NCBI RefSeq assembly: GCF_011764505.1
Contig: NZ_AP022839.1
Span: forward strand, 665,001 to 729,000
Source: Legionella antarctica
Lineage (GTDB): Bacteria > Pseudomonadota > Gammaproteobacteria > Legionellales > Legionellaceae
DNA: 64,000 bases
Direction of reading: 5' to 3'
Below, in pieces: positions 52,503 through 62,239 of the stretch. The stretch's first letter is position 1. Each line of letters opens with the position of its first letter. A program made the translations under genes and the position numbers. The notes beneath the pieces are model-generated. The model was not told where the DNA came from, searched no databases, and was given only the letters and a program-made list of their open reading frames with translations.

Positions 52503-54042
52503 AATGAGCCTCCATCGTTGAGCTGTAATCACTTGCTGCGCGAATATAGGCAAAGTTCTCATGATTGGCCGAGCGCTTAGTGGAGAATGTTCTCGTGTCT
52601 TTTTTATCCAGGCCTTCCGTGAGGATTTTTTTCAATGATTGATGAGTATAATTATCAAATAAAATCGCGCGTAAACATGCATTTTCAAGGCGCTCATTAC
52701 CGTATTCCTCAACCAAGCGGATGATAGCCTGGGCTTTTCTTAAGCTCGTTCTAGAGCCTTCAGCCAGTACCTTTGTGACCATTTCCTCCGTTGCCTGACC
52801 AATTGCTTTGGCCGCTTCAATACAAACGCCAGCAGTATTTTCTAAGTAATACTTTGCAGAATTATGGTAGTCATTGGGATCCGTTTCCCACTGTCCACGC
52901 CCGTAGTTACGAATATGGGTCTTAATCAAAGCATGATTCACATAGGCCTGAACGGTCTTCAAGCCAACTCTAATTTTAACCTTTGTCCCGATATGTATCG
53001 TTGGCACAGAATAAAAATTACCAGCAACAACAAAATGATGGTCACGATGAACTTGAGCATCCATCCAAATGGGCATATCAAAAGCGCCTGCTGGCAGTGG
53101 GTTTAATAAATTAAATTCTTCATTTTTAAATACGTCAATTGGCTTTTCACCAGTGGTACTGCAGATGACGTGCGATACCTTATTAGCGCACCAATCACGT
53201 GCAAAGGCGTTCATCGAGGCCAAATCATCATAGGTTATCCCCGCGATAACCTGTTCTTTTACCAATTGAACACTACGCTCAACCTTCCCCTTGTGCTCGG
53301 GCGTTCGAGCCTTCGCCGGATCGGCTATAAAGTCATAAAAGCGAGATAACTCTGCATAGGTTTCATTGACCGTTGGATCATAAATATGTGCTTTAATAAT
53401 TCCCGATTTCAAATTGTCTAAAAGAATGCAGTTGGGCACGCCTCCAAAAAAATGAAAGGCATTGATATGGCTTTGCGCCCATGATTGCTGATTTTGAGAA
53501 TGTACAAACTCAACATATCGATACCGACTATGTGATAACGTCATAATAAAAGCGTATGTTTTTTTATTATTGATAAACCCAACAAACGCATAGTCAACTT
53601 GTGCTTCATGCCCAGGCTTTGTTAACAAATGTACCGTAGCCTTAGGCAACGAGGGGAAATGACGTTCAATATAACGACTAAGACTTCTTCGACTGCTAAC
53701 AAGACCATTATCGCTTAAAATTCGGTGTATCTGCATATGGGTAATCCACTTCTCAGTGAGGAGTGATGCTATTTTTTCGTGATGCGCCTCAAGTTCTTTT
53801 TCTGATTTATTGGGTCTGTTGTTGGCTGTAGTATTAACGATTTTATTATGTATCTGCAAAGCGATAACTTCGAGCTCATCATTGGAAATATCCTCCTGAT
53901 AACCCAAATCCTTGGCCATTGAAACGTACTTGCGTATGCTCATTCGTGAAACGCTTAGAGACTTTTCAATATTGCGTTGAGTCATCCCTTTTTTGTGCTG
54001 ATATAGCACCTCTCTAATTTCTGCCATTGTTTTAATCCTCAT
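52495..54042 (-). CDS. istA: IS21 transposase IstA
   Basis: The 515-residue protein has an N-terminal HTH (GMTQRNIEKSLSVSRMSIRKYV), a DDE core with HEAQVDYAFVGF (first Asp), CILLDNLKSGIIKA (second Asp) and RTPEHKGKVERSVQLVKEQV (Glu), and the Mu-type C-terminus. Complete. Confidence 0.93.
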   Translation of the reverse strand: MRIKTMAEIREVLYQHKKGMTQRNIEKSLSVSRMSIRKYVSMAKDLGYQEDISNDELEVIALQIHNKIVNTTANNRPNKSEKELEAHHEKIASLLTEKWITHMQIHRILSDNGLVSSRRSLSRYIERHFPSLPKATVHLLTKPGHEAQVDYAFVGFINNKKTYAFIMTLSHSRYRYVEFVHSQNQQSWAQSHINAFHFFGGVPNCILLDNLKSGIIKAHIYDPTVNETYAELSRFYDFIADPAKARTPEHKGKVERSVQLVKEQVIAGITYDDLASMNAFARDWCANKVSHVICSTTGEKPIDVFKNEEFNLLNPLPAGAFDMPIWMDAQVHRDHHFVVAGNFYSVPTIHIGTKVKIRVGLKTVQAYVNHALIKTHIRNYGRGQWETDPNDYHNSAKYYLENTAGVCIEAAKAIGQATEEMVTKVLAEGSRTSLRKAQAIIRLVEEYGNERLENACLRAILFDNYTHQSLKKILTEGLDKKDTRTFSTKRSANHENFAYIRAASDYSSTMEAHYE

Positions 54043-56232
54043 CTCATAACAAATCCGTTAGTTATTGGTAATGACCAAACTAACACTGTTTATTTGCTAC
54101 TCAAAGTGGGACTCAGAGATGGCCATGGAGTGGGCCATTAATCGTGGCCAAACCCGACCTTTAGTGGGCTAGTAATCGTGGCCCATGACATCTGTACAAT
54201 CGTGGCAAACGTATCCTTTGATTTGGTGCCATTTTGGGAGACCGTTTGGAGATTGATGTCGCGTATCCTTGCTTGAAACCGTGTCCCTAATTCAGAGGCA
54301 TTGTTGTGCAATGGCAGAAATGGATGGTCTAACACCAATAATAACGCTTGTTTTTTAGCACGTGTCTTTGCAATGCGTTGATCTAAAACATCATAGCCTG
54401 TCGTGGTTGCGAACAAAGTATCAAATTGCATTGATAGTTGTTGGGCCATTGATTGAGATGGAGCCGTCTTGTAAGTCAATAATGCATGGTAGAAATCCCA
54501 TAATTGCTCAAGAAATACAGCCAATATATTCTGATTCATATCTGAGAATGGAGTGAGTTTTTTATAATGACGACCTTCATGGATCCAGCACAGCGCATGA
54601 TGTAGGGCCAATTTATTAAACTGAGGCGCATCATCTGTCATTAAATAATGGATGAAGTATTTCGAGTGCTGATAATAGGCAAGAGCTGCTGACTCAAGAA
54701 TTATGCGTCGATTCGTGCTGTGTTTTTTTGGATTTGGAAAAAGTGTTCCCATCAAACTATCGATTGATTCACGTGTGAGGGGTTGTGCATGCAGCATTGG
54801 TTTAATTTGATCCAACCATTTTTTTGCGAGACCAAACTCATCCATTAACTCATAAGCCTCCTGATTAAACATAAACTTTAATTGGTCTCGACACAGCAAC
54901 TCCAATAAGGTCAAGCGATCTTTTTTACGACGAGTGAAGTATGCTGTAAAAAAGTCATTACATAAAACATGGGTGTAGTGATTTTTGCCGTTAACACGAC
55001 TGCCTGTGTCATCCATCTGCTGGTACAAGCCTGCGTTGCTACCGGCATCGACAATATCTTCTTTTTCCTGATGAAAAATATCATTGCCTTCTGTCAGCAT
55101 GGAAGCAATTTTACCATGTGATATTTGAATACCACATGTTTTTAAAAAGCGCTCAATGGCGCTCTCCGTCATCCCTGCATCACGGTATAATGTGATGACC
55201 AGCGCTTTAACCCCAGGACCAAATTCACTGCCCTTATATTCGCCAGGAATCGGCGCAATAAAGGTTTTTTTCAAAGATGGTGAGTAATACGTTTCCAGCT
55301 TGAATTCAACATTATCCGTGATGATTTTTAGATCCTGGATGATTCGAATCTCAAAACCCTTGAACTTGGCGTCATCTGGCAGCGTTGCTTTGTCCAGAGC
55401 AATCGTAACACGTCTATCAATACGTACGTTTTTTTTGTCTTTGCCTGTGTTTTTATTGTTCCCTTTACCACGTTTATTGCGATCTCCTTCAGATGAATGA
55501 TTGGAATTGCCTGTATTATCGCCATTGCTACCTTTGGATTGACCGCGAATATTAGGTTTGCCCTGTTCACCCTTAAGGCGGTTTATCTCATCACGTAATA
55601 CTTGGTTTTCCTCTCTGAGCAAAGCATTTTCTTCGGCAAGCATTTCGACCAAATTAACCAATACCTTAATGATAGTCACGGCCTTTTTGTCGGCAAGACT
55701 ATCGATATCTTTTGTTAACTCATCTAAAACTTGTTTGATTTCTTGGCGTTTCATCATCTACCACTGCGTTACTAATGCTGATACGGCAATCATAACATGA
55801 CTTTTTTTGAACGCATTTTTCGAGTTTTAACGCCACTAAGGGCTAAGAAAAAATCTGACCTCAGGAGGGAGATGTTTTATTAGTGAAAGGGGCTACATTG
55901 TGATCTTGGGGATCTTAGGGCATGCATATTGCATGACTTACGTTTGATATGGAAAAACATCAGTTTTACAGAAAAACCGTGTCAATAGGTATTTTGAATA
56001 TTTTTAAAGAATTCCGCTTGCTGACGCGCGCGGCTCGGATTAATCCGGACTCAGTGGCAGACACTTACCCGGCGATTCTGACAGGATACGTTAATTGTTT
56101 TTATAATATTTAACTCTTTTATTTTTAAAGTTTTTAATAGATTTATTTCCTAATCTTATCCCTTTTTATTCCTAATTTTTGCTTCATTTAATTGGCAAGT
56201 AGGTATTCTTCGAGAATCAATATTTTTTATTA

Positions 56233-57246
56233 TTATTTGGATTTGTCCTTTTTTGCATGTGTAATTGTTTTAATCGTTTTCTCAAAGTCGCTATCACCAT
56301 CTGCTAAAGTCTCTATTTGTTTTTGATGAAATAATTCGTATTTTTGTTCAGCAAACTGCTTGGCTAAGTCATGCGAAATCTTTCCAGCATGAGATAATAT
56401 TTCACGATCATTTAAGGTCAAAAAGCCATCTAATTTTTTTATCCAATCAGCCATCGTCATTGGAATGCGACGCATTGCTTGGCCTTCAGCAAATACAAGA
56501 TATTGTTCAACTAAGTTATTTAATGCGGTTAATTCGGCTTCATTTAGATAGTTTTTAGCAATGCTTACATCATGTTTTCTTGGTAGATTGCCCCGCCAAT
56601 TCGTGAGTCCCATATTGGGTTTAGAGCTGTTTGCTCTTGTTTTGACAATCTCTGCTGCTGTTTGGCCTGTAATAGCCCAATGCAGTTTATTTTGAACAGT
56701 TGTAAAGAATTTTATGCTGATATCTAGCGTTGGATCATAGTCTACACTGGTCGCGTAAATATCAGTGATTTTCCTATAAAAACGTTTTTCTGAAGTGCGG
56801 ATATCCTGAATGCGGCGAACTAATTCTTCGAAATAGTCAAACGGTTGATCTGGATTTTTTAGTCGCTCATCGTCTAACACAAAGCCTTTAATGATATATT
56901 CATGAATTCGTTGCGTAGCCCATTGTCTGAAACGCGTAGCCACATGAGATTTTACTCGGTACCCAACAGAAATGACCATATCCAGATTGTAAAATTCAAT
57001 ATCACGAGTAACATTGCGCTTACCTTCAGTTTGAACTGTCAAATAATTTTTGACAGTTGCCTCTGGATATAATTCTCCTTCATCAAAAATACTACTGATG
57101 TGATGGCTGATGTTTTGTTTACTACTCTGAAATAACTCGGCCATGTGTTTTTGTGACAGCCAAACGGTTTCATTTTCCAAACGAACATCAATTTTGGTCT
57201 GTCCATTTTCTGTTTGGTAAATAATAATTTGAGATTTCTGCTCCAT
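56233..57246 (-). CDS. rhuM: RhuM family protein, element III
   Basis: From ATG 57246 (GGAAGG five bases upstream; a TTG at 57258 is less likely) the protein is 337 residues. It has VWLSQKHMAELFQSSKQNISHHISSIF, then EATVKNYLTVQTEGKRNVTRDIEFYNLDMVISVGYRV and WAITGQTAAEIVKTRAN. About half identical to the element I protein, with the same place beside int. Residues TVKNYLTV are encoded by a palindrome (57034-57058). Confidence 0.85.
   Translation of the reverse strand: MEQKSQIIIYQTENGQTKIDVRLENETVWLSQKHMAELFQSSKQNISHHISSIFDEGELYPEATVKNYLTVQTEGKRNVTRDIEFYNLDMVISVGYRVKSHVATRFRQWATQRIHEYIIKGFVLDDERLKNPDQPFDYFEELVRRIQDIRTSEKRFYRKITDIYATSVDYDPTLDISIKFFTTVQNKLHWAITGQTAAEIVKTRANSSKPNMGLTNWRGNLPRKHDVSIAKNYLNEAELTALNNLVEQYLVFAEGQAMRRIPMTMADWIKKLDGFLTLNDREILSHAGKISHDLAKQFAEQKYELFHQKQIETLADGDSDFEKTIKTITHAKKDKSK
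57034..57058. promoter_or_regulatory. 25-bp palindrome inside rhuM (element III)
   Basis: Arms AACTGTCAAA (57034-57043) and TTTGACAGTT (57049-57058) are perfect complements. Same codons as the element I site, same outer AACTGT/ACAGTT, different core (CAAA against TGCAAA). Confidence 0.5.
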
Positions 57247-57280
57247 AATGCCTTCCAATTAATTATCTATATTTCAGTTC

Positions 57281-57295
57281 GTGACAAATTGTAAC
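57281..57295. promoter_or_regulatory. Operator-like site upstream of rhuM, element III
   Basis: GTGACAAATTGTAAC, one mismatch from a palindrome, 35 bases before the rhuM start; corresponds to GTGACAATATGTCAC (25476) in element I. Confidence 0.45.
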
Positions 57296-57310
57296 GATCA
57301 CATGTTTTTA

Positions 57311-58528
57311 CTACATCGCTGTTTGCTTAATGGGAATTGGTACTACATTGTCTTGTAATAAATTTTCAAGGTAATGACTCCATTTAATTAATGCTTCTTT
57401 ACGCTGAACAAGCATTTCATTTCTATTATAAGTAGCCATGATCTTAGGCATTTTATGGCCTAAGCATTTTTCAATAACCACAGGATCAATATGAAGTGTT
57501 TCACCAAGCTGTGTGCAAAAGCTACGTCTTAAGTCGTGTGCTGTCCAGTGAGTGATACCTACGCGCTCTTGAATACGGTTAATGGCTCTTGAGAGCGCCT
57601 TGGGACTTATTGGTACGTCTTCCTTGGCAGATAATACAAAATCAGATTTGCAGCCGTATTGAAGCTCCCTAAACATTGTTTTCACAGGTTCAGTTAAATG
57701 GATCCGCATTATTTCATCTTGCTTCGTATGTTCTTTGGGTATCGTCCAGAGTGAGTTTTGATAATCAATTTCAGACCATGTTGCGAGCCGCAGTTCACCG
57801 GAGCGAATGCCTGTATGTAAGATAATTTTTATAGCGAGTTTTGTCTGTAGAGACATGCGGCTATTATCGCTGTCTAAAAATAATAACAAGATTTTAATTT
57901 CACCTGTTGTTAGGTAACGATCCCTTGGCTTTTCAATTCCCCCAATATCTCGGCCTTGTAATAATATGGCTGGATTTTCTTTTAAAGCACCACGTCTTAC
58001 TCCGTAGTTAAAAGCTTGTTTTAATGCCGACAAAACTTTATTGGCATGAACACGTGCGCCTCGTTTTACGATTTTATCGAGTGCAGTTGTTACTAGAGCA
58101 GGGGAAAGCTTGGCTAATTCAATGTCGCCCAGTAAAGGAATAATATCTGCATCGATGAGTTGTTTGATCTGCTGAGGTTGTTTGCGTTCCTTTTCGATGT
58201 AATTTTCGTACCATCCTAAGACAAGTTTTTTAACGGTGTTAGTTTTAGCTTCATCAAGTTTGGCTAAATGAGCTTTAGGATCAACGCTTGACTGCCAAAG
58301 ATCAAAAAGCGTTTGGTAGGCCGCTCGTGCTTGGCCGAGACTCATTGCAGGATAATAGCCTAGTGTGATGCTGTGATCTTTCTCTGCATAGTAATAACGA
58401 TATAGCCAAGCTTTCTTCCCTTGAGGTGTTACGCGAATATAAAAGCCATTTCCTTCGGTTTCACGATAAGTCTTGTCTTTGGGTTTTAAACCATTGATGT
58501 AAGAATCTCTAAATACAGTTTTCTTCAT
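57311..58528 (-). CDS. int: Tyrosine-type integrase of element III
   Basis: The 405-residue protein has the DUF4102 arm domain (YINGLKPKDKTYRETEGNGFYIRVT), Arg in TGIRSGELRLATWSE, HDLRRSF and LGHKMPKIMATYNR with Tyr. The C-terminal two thirds are very close to the element I enzyme, but the arm-binding domain differs, and so do the arm repeats upstream (58546-58589). Confidence 0.95.
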   Translation of the reverse strand: MKKTVFRDSYINGLKPKDKTYRETEGNGFYIRVTPQGKKAWLYRYYYAEKDHSITLGYYPAMSLGQARAAYQTLFDLWQSSVDPKAHLAKLDEAKTNTVKKLVLGWYENYIEKERKQPQQIKQLIDADIIPLLGDIELAKLSPALVTTALDKIVKRGARVHANKVLSALKQAFNYGVRRGALKENPAILLQGRDIGGIEKPRDRYLTTGEIKILLLFLDSDNSRMSLQTKLAIKIILHTGIRSGELRLATWSEIDYQNSLWTIPKEHTKQDEIMRIHLTEPVKTMFRELQYGCKSDFVLSAKEDVPISPKALSRAINRIQERVGITHWTAHDLRRSFCTQLGETLHIDPVVIEKCLGHKMPKIMATYNRNEMLVQRKEALIKWSHYLENLLQDNVVPIPIKQTAM

Positions 58529-58545
58529 ATTAACTTTATTCTCTT

Positions 58546-58589
58546 CGATCCAAGTCGATCCAAATAACGATCCAAATTATTTTGGATCG
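58546..58589. repeat. Integrase arm-type repeats of element III
   Basis: CGATCCAA three times (58546, 58556, 58568) and once inverted (TTGGATCG, 58582-58589), between the int start and the att core. Different from the GTACACTT repeats of element I, in line with the diverged arm-binding domain. Confidence 0.6.
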
Positions 58590-58703
58590 ACATGAAATTA
58601 TTTGGTAATAATTGGAAACGATGATATAGATATAACCTTCATATATCAATGGTTATAGGTATTATTTGGAAATTTATGGAATCATTTGAAAACGTCAGGA
58701 AAC

Positions 58704-58751
58704 AGCATGTGGTGCTAGTGGTCGAAGTTTCAAATCCTTCCGTCCCGACCA
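58704..58751. repeat. attachment core at the right end of element III, degenerate
   Basis: 48 bases matching the tRNA-Pro 3' end with two differences (ATGTGG for ATGGGG, AAGTTT for AAGGTT), followed by CCCAGTAAGGGTT. The mutations suggest an older site than those at 26881 and 38882. Confidence 0.88.
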
Positions 58752-59226
58752 ATCCCAGTAAGGGTTTATAGAATCTCCCCCGCATCAGAAACACATCTTG
58801 GCTACACTTTTAAATTTTTTTTGGTCTTTCCCAATTACGGGGTTGCTAAATCAAGAACACAATATAATTGACTACTCTCTCTCTCTGCACTAATGAGTTT
58901 GTTTTTGCAAAGCTATGAAATCATTAAGAGTCATATCAATTATACCAACACAGGTATAAAGCCATCTAGTCGATGCACTCCAACCAGTTGCCTTCTGCAG
59001 CTCTTCCTGTGAAAACTTCTGTGAACAGGATTTTTTCTCACAAAGAAAATAAAATGCTTGCCTCGTTTTGCCATGTCATGTCGTTAGCGGATATAGTTAT
59101 CTTAAGCATGATGTTGCTCTTAGGTTAAAAGACTGGCTCTTAATCGCTATTGGTTAATAGACAAGTCGTAGTGTTAAGAAAATTCAGGATAAATATCGTT
59201 CAGATGCAAATCCTTCCGTTCTGACC
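58752..59226. mobile_element. Remnant of a fourth element end
   Basis: Between the degenerate core (58704-58751) and a shorter, more decayed one (CAAATCCTTCCGTTCTGACCA with two changes, 59206-59226, also followed by CCCAGT). It holds a left-end arm like that of element II (GGCTACACTTTTAAA at about 58800) and an ISL3-like terminus (GGTCTTTCCCAATTACGGGG, about 58830-58849). All other content is lost except a gene fragment at 58890-59075. Confidence 0.6.
58890..59075 (-). pseudogene. Gene fragment with possible HTH, no start codon
   Basis: A 61-codon open stretch reads HGKTRQAFYFLCEKKSCSQK, then FSQEELQKATGWSASTRWLY and ends DFIALQKQTH-stop. The F(S/T)xEELxxATGW pattern looks like an N-terminal DNA-binding domain. 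There is a stop just upstream and no ATG, so it is probably a leftover of lost cargo. Confidence 0.4.
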
Positions 59227-59996
59227 AATCCCAGTATTGTTTGGGATGAATTCCGATTAGCGAAACACTCATGCTACACTTTTTATAAAATTAGTTATAC
59301 AATTGACCTTAAAGTGATAAATAACTATGCCCAAAATAATTGCAAACAACATCTCTCTATATTATCAAACTAAAGGCAAAGGTTATCCAGTTATTCTAAT
59401 TAGCGGTTTGAACGGCGACCATCAGAGCGTTTGGCCTGATTCTGTGGTAGATGCATTAACCCGGCACTATCAGGTCATTCAATTCGATAACCGTGGGGTT
59501 GGTAAGTCAGATCAGCCCGACATCCCATACAGTATAGAAATGATGGCAGATGATGTAGCGGGTTTAATGCAGGCGTTGCAACTTGAACAAGCTCATTTGG
59601 TAGGCTATTCCATGGGCGGACAAATCGCCGCGAAATTTGCTGAGAAATATCCTGCGAAAATAAATAAAATGATTGCTTGTGTCAGCTATGCAAATATAAA
59701 TGCTCATGTACGATTATTTGTGGAAACGCTGATACAGTTACATGAGTTAAATTTACCAGAGAACCTAATTGAAAAAATAGGGCTGTCCTGGGTTTTCTCA
59801 AATCAATTTCTGGAAAAAAATTTCACCGCGTTGGCACAACCGTCAAAAGAGCCGCAGCCAAAATCATTGATAGGGCTCAAGAGACACTTTGCCGCACAAT
59901 GTGCGTTTAAATATGAGTATCCGTTCGGTGAAATACACCTAGAGGAATAAGTGAAAATTGAAGAAGATCGCTACACCATAACTATTGGAGTAGACG

Positions 59997-60317
59997 ATGA
60001 CAAAAAGAGATGAGTACTGGAGTGACATGGTTAAATCCTATGAGGAAAGTGGTTTAGCACCAGGATTATTTTGCCGTAATAAAGGAATATCAGACTCCAG
60101 GCTCAGATTTTATCGCAATAAATTCAAGAAAGAGTCTAAAGCAGTTACCCCAGCCAAAGAGGCTTTATTTGAGCCACTTATTATTACTCCATTACCTTCT
60201 GCTAAGGCAGTGTTTAAATTAGTTATTGAACTCCCTAATAAAATACGCTGTGAACTTGATGCAGCTGACCATCAACACCGACTGATATTATTAAGGGAGT
60301 TGATGACCTTATGTTAA
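59997..60317 (+). CDS. tnpA: IS66 TnpA
   Basis: 106 residues beginning with the TnpA HTH-like pattern (YWSDMVKSYEESGLAPGLFCRNKGISDSRLRFY). Overlaps tnpB by 7 bases. Accessory protein needed by IS66 elements; its exact role is unsettled. Confidence 0.9.
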   Translation: MTKRDEYWSDMVKSYEESGLAPGLFCRNKGISDSRLRFYRNKFKKESKAVTPAKEALFEPLIITPLPSAKAVFKLVIELPNKIRCELDAADHQHRLILLRELMTLC

Positions 60318-60661
60318 TTCCAGATGATGTTCAAGTGCATTTATATTGTGGAATAACTGATATGCGCAAATCCATTAATACTCTAGCCATTCTGGTGCAT
60401 GAAGTTTTTGGAATGGAGCTTAGTGCAGGTCATTTATTTTTGTTTCGTAGCAGAGGAGGAGATAAGTTAAAAGCACTGTACTATGAAGAGCAGAGTTTTA
60501 CCTTATGGTACCGCAGATTAGAGAAAGGGAAATTCATTTTCCCCCGCAATACCCAAGGTCATATTGAGCTGACAAAAGAGCACTTAAAATGGCTCATGGC
60601 CAGCAATAAATTCACCTTTCATCAAGGAGGAAACCCGGTGATTTACCGTGATTTTCATTGA
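60311..60661 (+). CDS. tnpB: IS66 TnpB
   Basis: 116 residues with VHLYCGITDMRKSINTLAIL, LFLFRSRGGDKLKALYYEEQ and LWYRRLEKGKFIFP, the IS66 Orf2 family. Translationally coupled to tnpA. Confidence 0.92.
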   Translation: MLIPDDVQVHLYCGITDMRKSINTLAILVHEVFGMELSAGHLFLFRSRGGDKLKALYYEEQSFTLWYRRLEKGKFIFPRNTQGHIELTKEHLKWLMASNKFTFHQGGNPVIYRDFH

Positions 60662-60727
60662 AAAACACTGAAGAAATCATGGTGGTTATGGTATAATATC
60701 ACCATTAAAACAAGCACTAAACCAGCC

Positions 60728-62239
60728 ATGATTTCCTCAAAAGACCAATCACTTTTAATGCCTTTGCAGGAAGAAATTAATCAATTAAAAAAAGAAGCTC
60801 TGGAATGGAAGCAAAAGTATTTTAATATGCTAGAGCAATTCAAACTGGCTCAACAGCGTAAATACTCTCCCTCATCTGAACACAATATTCTGCAAGGCGA
60901 GTTGCAATTTGATGAAGCAGAAAGCATAGAGGTCACAGAGCTGCCGCAAGAAGATAATACAATTACGGTCACCTATACTCGCAAAAAACCAGTACGACGC
61001 CCATTACCTCCAGAGTTACCCCGTGAAACCATTGAGCATGACATTGCAGAAGAAGAAAAACTGTGTGCTTGCGGCTGTATGAAGCAACGTATTGGCGAAG
61101 AGGTCACGGAACAGCTAGAGTTTGTTCCTGCAAAGCTGACGGTCATTGCCCATGTGCGACCCAAATATGCATGTAATCGTTGTGATGAAGGGGTAAGCAT
61201 TGCCCCTATGCCGCAATTATTCCTTCCTAAAAGCATTGCCACACCAAGCCTTGTAGCTCATGCCATTATTAGTAAATACCAAGACCACCTCCCTTTATAC
61301 CGTCAAGAGCACATCTGGAAACGAATGGGCATTGAGATGGCTCGCAATACAGTATGTGGATGGATAATGGCAGCATCTGAGGTATGTAGCCCAATGAGGA
61401 ACGCTCTAATCAAAGAGCTGGTTGCATCAAACTACCTTCAGGCCGATGAAACACCACTTCAGGTGATGGATGAGCCTAATCGAAAAAATACATCCAAGAG
61501 CTATATGTGGGTATACCAGAATCACAAACCGGATAAAAAAATCATTGTGTTTGATTATCGTGAAACCCGACAAGCCCAATGGCCTAAAGAACTACTTAAA
61601 GAGTTTAAAGGCTATTTACAAACAGATGGGTATGTTGGTTATGACTGGGTTGATGACCATCCTGATATTATTCATTTGGGATGTTTTGCACATGCCAGAC
61701 GTCCTTTTGCTGAGCTTGTCAAACTGGCTAAAACCACAGGTAAATCACATCAGGCCGTGGCGTATATTCAAAAGCTCTATGCCATTGAAAAAATTGCTCG
61801 GGATGGGAACTATACGGCAGAACAACGCTATCAGATAAGGCTCGAACAATCAAAACCCATTCTTGACGCTTTAAAGACTTGGCTTGACCAATCCTTAAAA
61901 AATGCGGTACCCAAATCAAAGCTGGGTGATGCCTTAGTTTACATGTCTCAGCGATGGAAGGAGCTTACTGCTTATTTGCTTGATGGGATGCTCGAGATTG
62001 ATAATAATGCCATTGAAAACATCATTAGGCCTTTTGCTCTGGGCAGAAAAAACTGGCTCATGTCTGGAAGCCCTAGAGGGGCTCATGCTGGGGCATTATT
62101 CTATAGCCTTATTGCAACAGCTAAGTCCAATGGCCTTAATCCTTTTGATTACCTCAAAGTCCTCTTCGAAAAAATCCGCTTCTGTAAAACCGCAGAAGAC
62201 TTCACGAATCTTCTTCCTTTTAATCTCAAGATGAATTAA
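60728..62239 (+). CDS. tnpC: IS66 transposase TnpC
   Basis: 503 residues: N-terminal coiled coil (LQEEINQLKKEALEWKQKYF), zinc-finger part (CACGCMKQRIGEEV, CNRCDEG), and the DDE domain with YLQADETPLQVMDEPNRK (Asp), LQTDGYVGYDWV (Asp) and LEIDNNAIENIIRPFALGRKNWL (Glu). Complete, so the IS should be functional. Confidence 0.94.
   Translation: MISSKDQSLLMPLQEEINQLKKEALEWKQKYFNMLEQFKLAQQRKYSPSSEHNILQGELQFDEAESIEVTELPQEDNTITVTYTRKKPVRRPLPPELPRETIEHDIAEEEKLCACGCMKQRIGEEVTEQLEFVPAKLTVIAHVRPKYACNRCDEGVSIAPMPQLFLPKSIATPSLVAHAIISKYQDHLPLYRQEHIWKRMGIEMARNTVCGWIMAASEVCSPMRNALIKELVASNYLQADETPLQVMDEPNRKNTSKSYMWVYQNHKPDKKIIVFDYRETRQAQWPKELLKEFKGYLQTDGYVGYDWVDDHPDIIHLGCFAHARRPFAELVKLAKTTGKSHQAVAYIQKLYAIEKIARDGNYTAEQRYQIRLEQSKPILDALKTWLDQSLKNAVPKSKLGDALVYMSQRWKELTAYLLDGMLEIDNNAIENIIRPFALGRKNWLMSGSPRGAHAGALFYSLIATAKSNGLNPFDYLKVLFEKIRFCKTAEDFTNLLPFNLKMN

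Larger units (their letters stand above)
51675..54190 (-). mobile_element. IS21-family element 2
   Basis: Ends TGTCATGGGTCACGATTACT and, inverted, the same pattern at the right (ATCGTGGCCCATGACA). Target duplication TCTGT (51670-51674, 54191-54195). 2516 bp with istA and istB. Additional internal copies of the end (GTGGCCATTA...ATCGTGGCC) lie at 54120-54180. Different from IS21 element 1. Confidence 0.92.
51545..55757 (-). pseudogene. IS66-like transposase, split by IS21
   Basis: The N-terminal 525 residues (from 55757) are the same as copy 1 at 30616-32307. The frame then runs into the IS21 at 54190. The last ~38 codons (ARKLKVNVYQYIYDRVTKKF onward) lie on the other side, at 51545-51669. 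Confidence 0.92.
51453..56089 (-). mobile_element. IS66-related single-gene IS (ISBst12-like), copy 2, interrupted by IS21
   Basis: Same ends as copy 1 (GTATCCTGTCAGAATCGCC...). GTTAATTG flanks both sides exactly (51445-51452, 56090-56097), an 8-bp duplication typical of IS66. Net length without the IS21 and its 5-bp duplication is 2116 bp, equal to copy 1. Confidence 0.93.
38927..58751. mobile_element. Integrated element III (heavily interrupted)
   Basis: It lies between att cores 38882-38926 and 58704-58751, 19.8 kb, roughly half of it IS DNA. Original genes left: int, rhuM, a secreted protein, leader RNA with a 300-aa gene, an AlpA-like HTH, primase-DUF3631 (broken), a 131-aa gene and a truncated 155-aa-type gene. 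Gene order equals element I. The cargo end is replaced by ISL3, IS21, IS4-like and IS66 sequences. With its replication gene broken it is probably no longer able to replicate. Confidence 0.85.
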
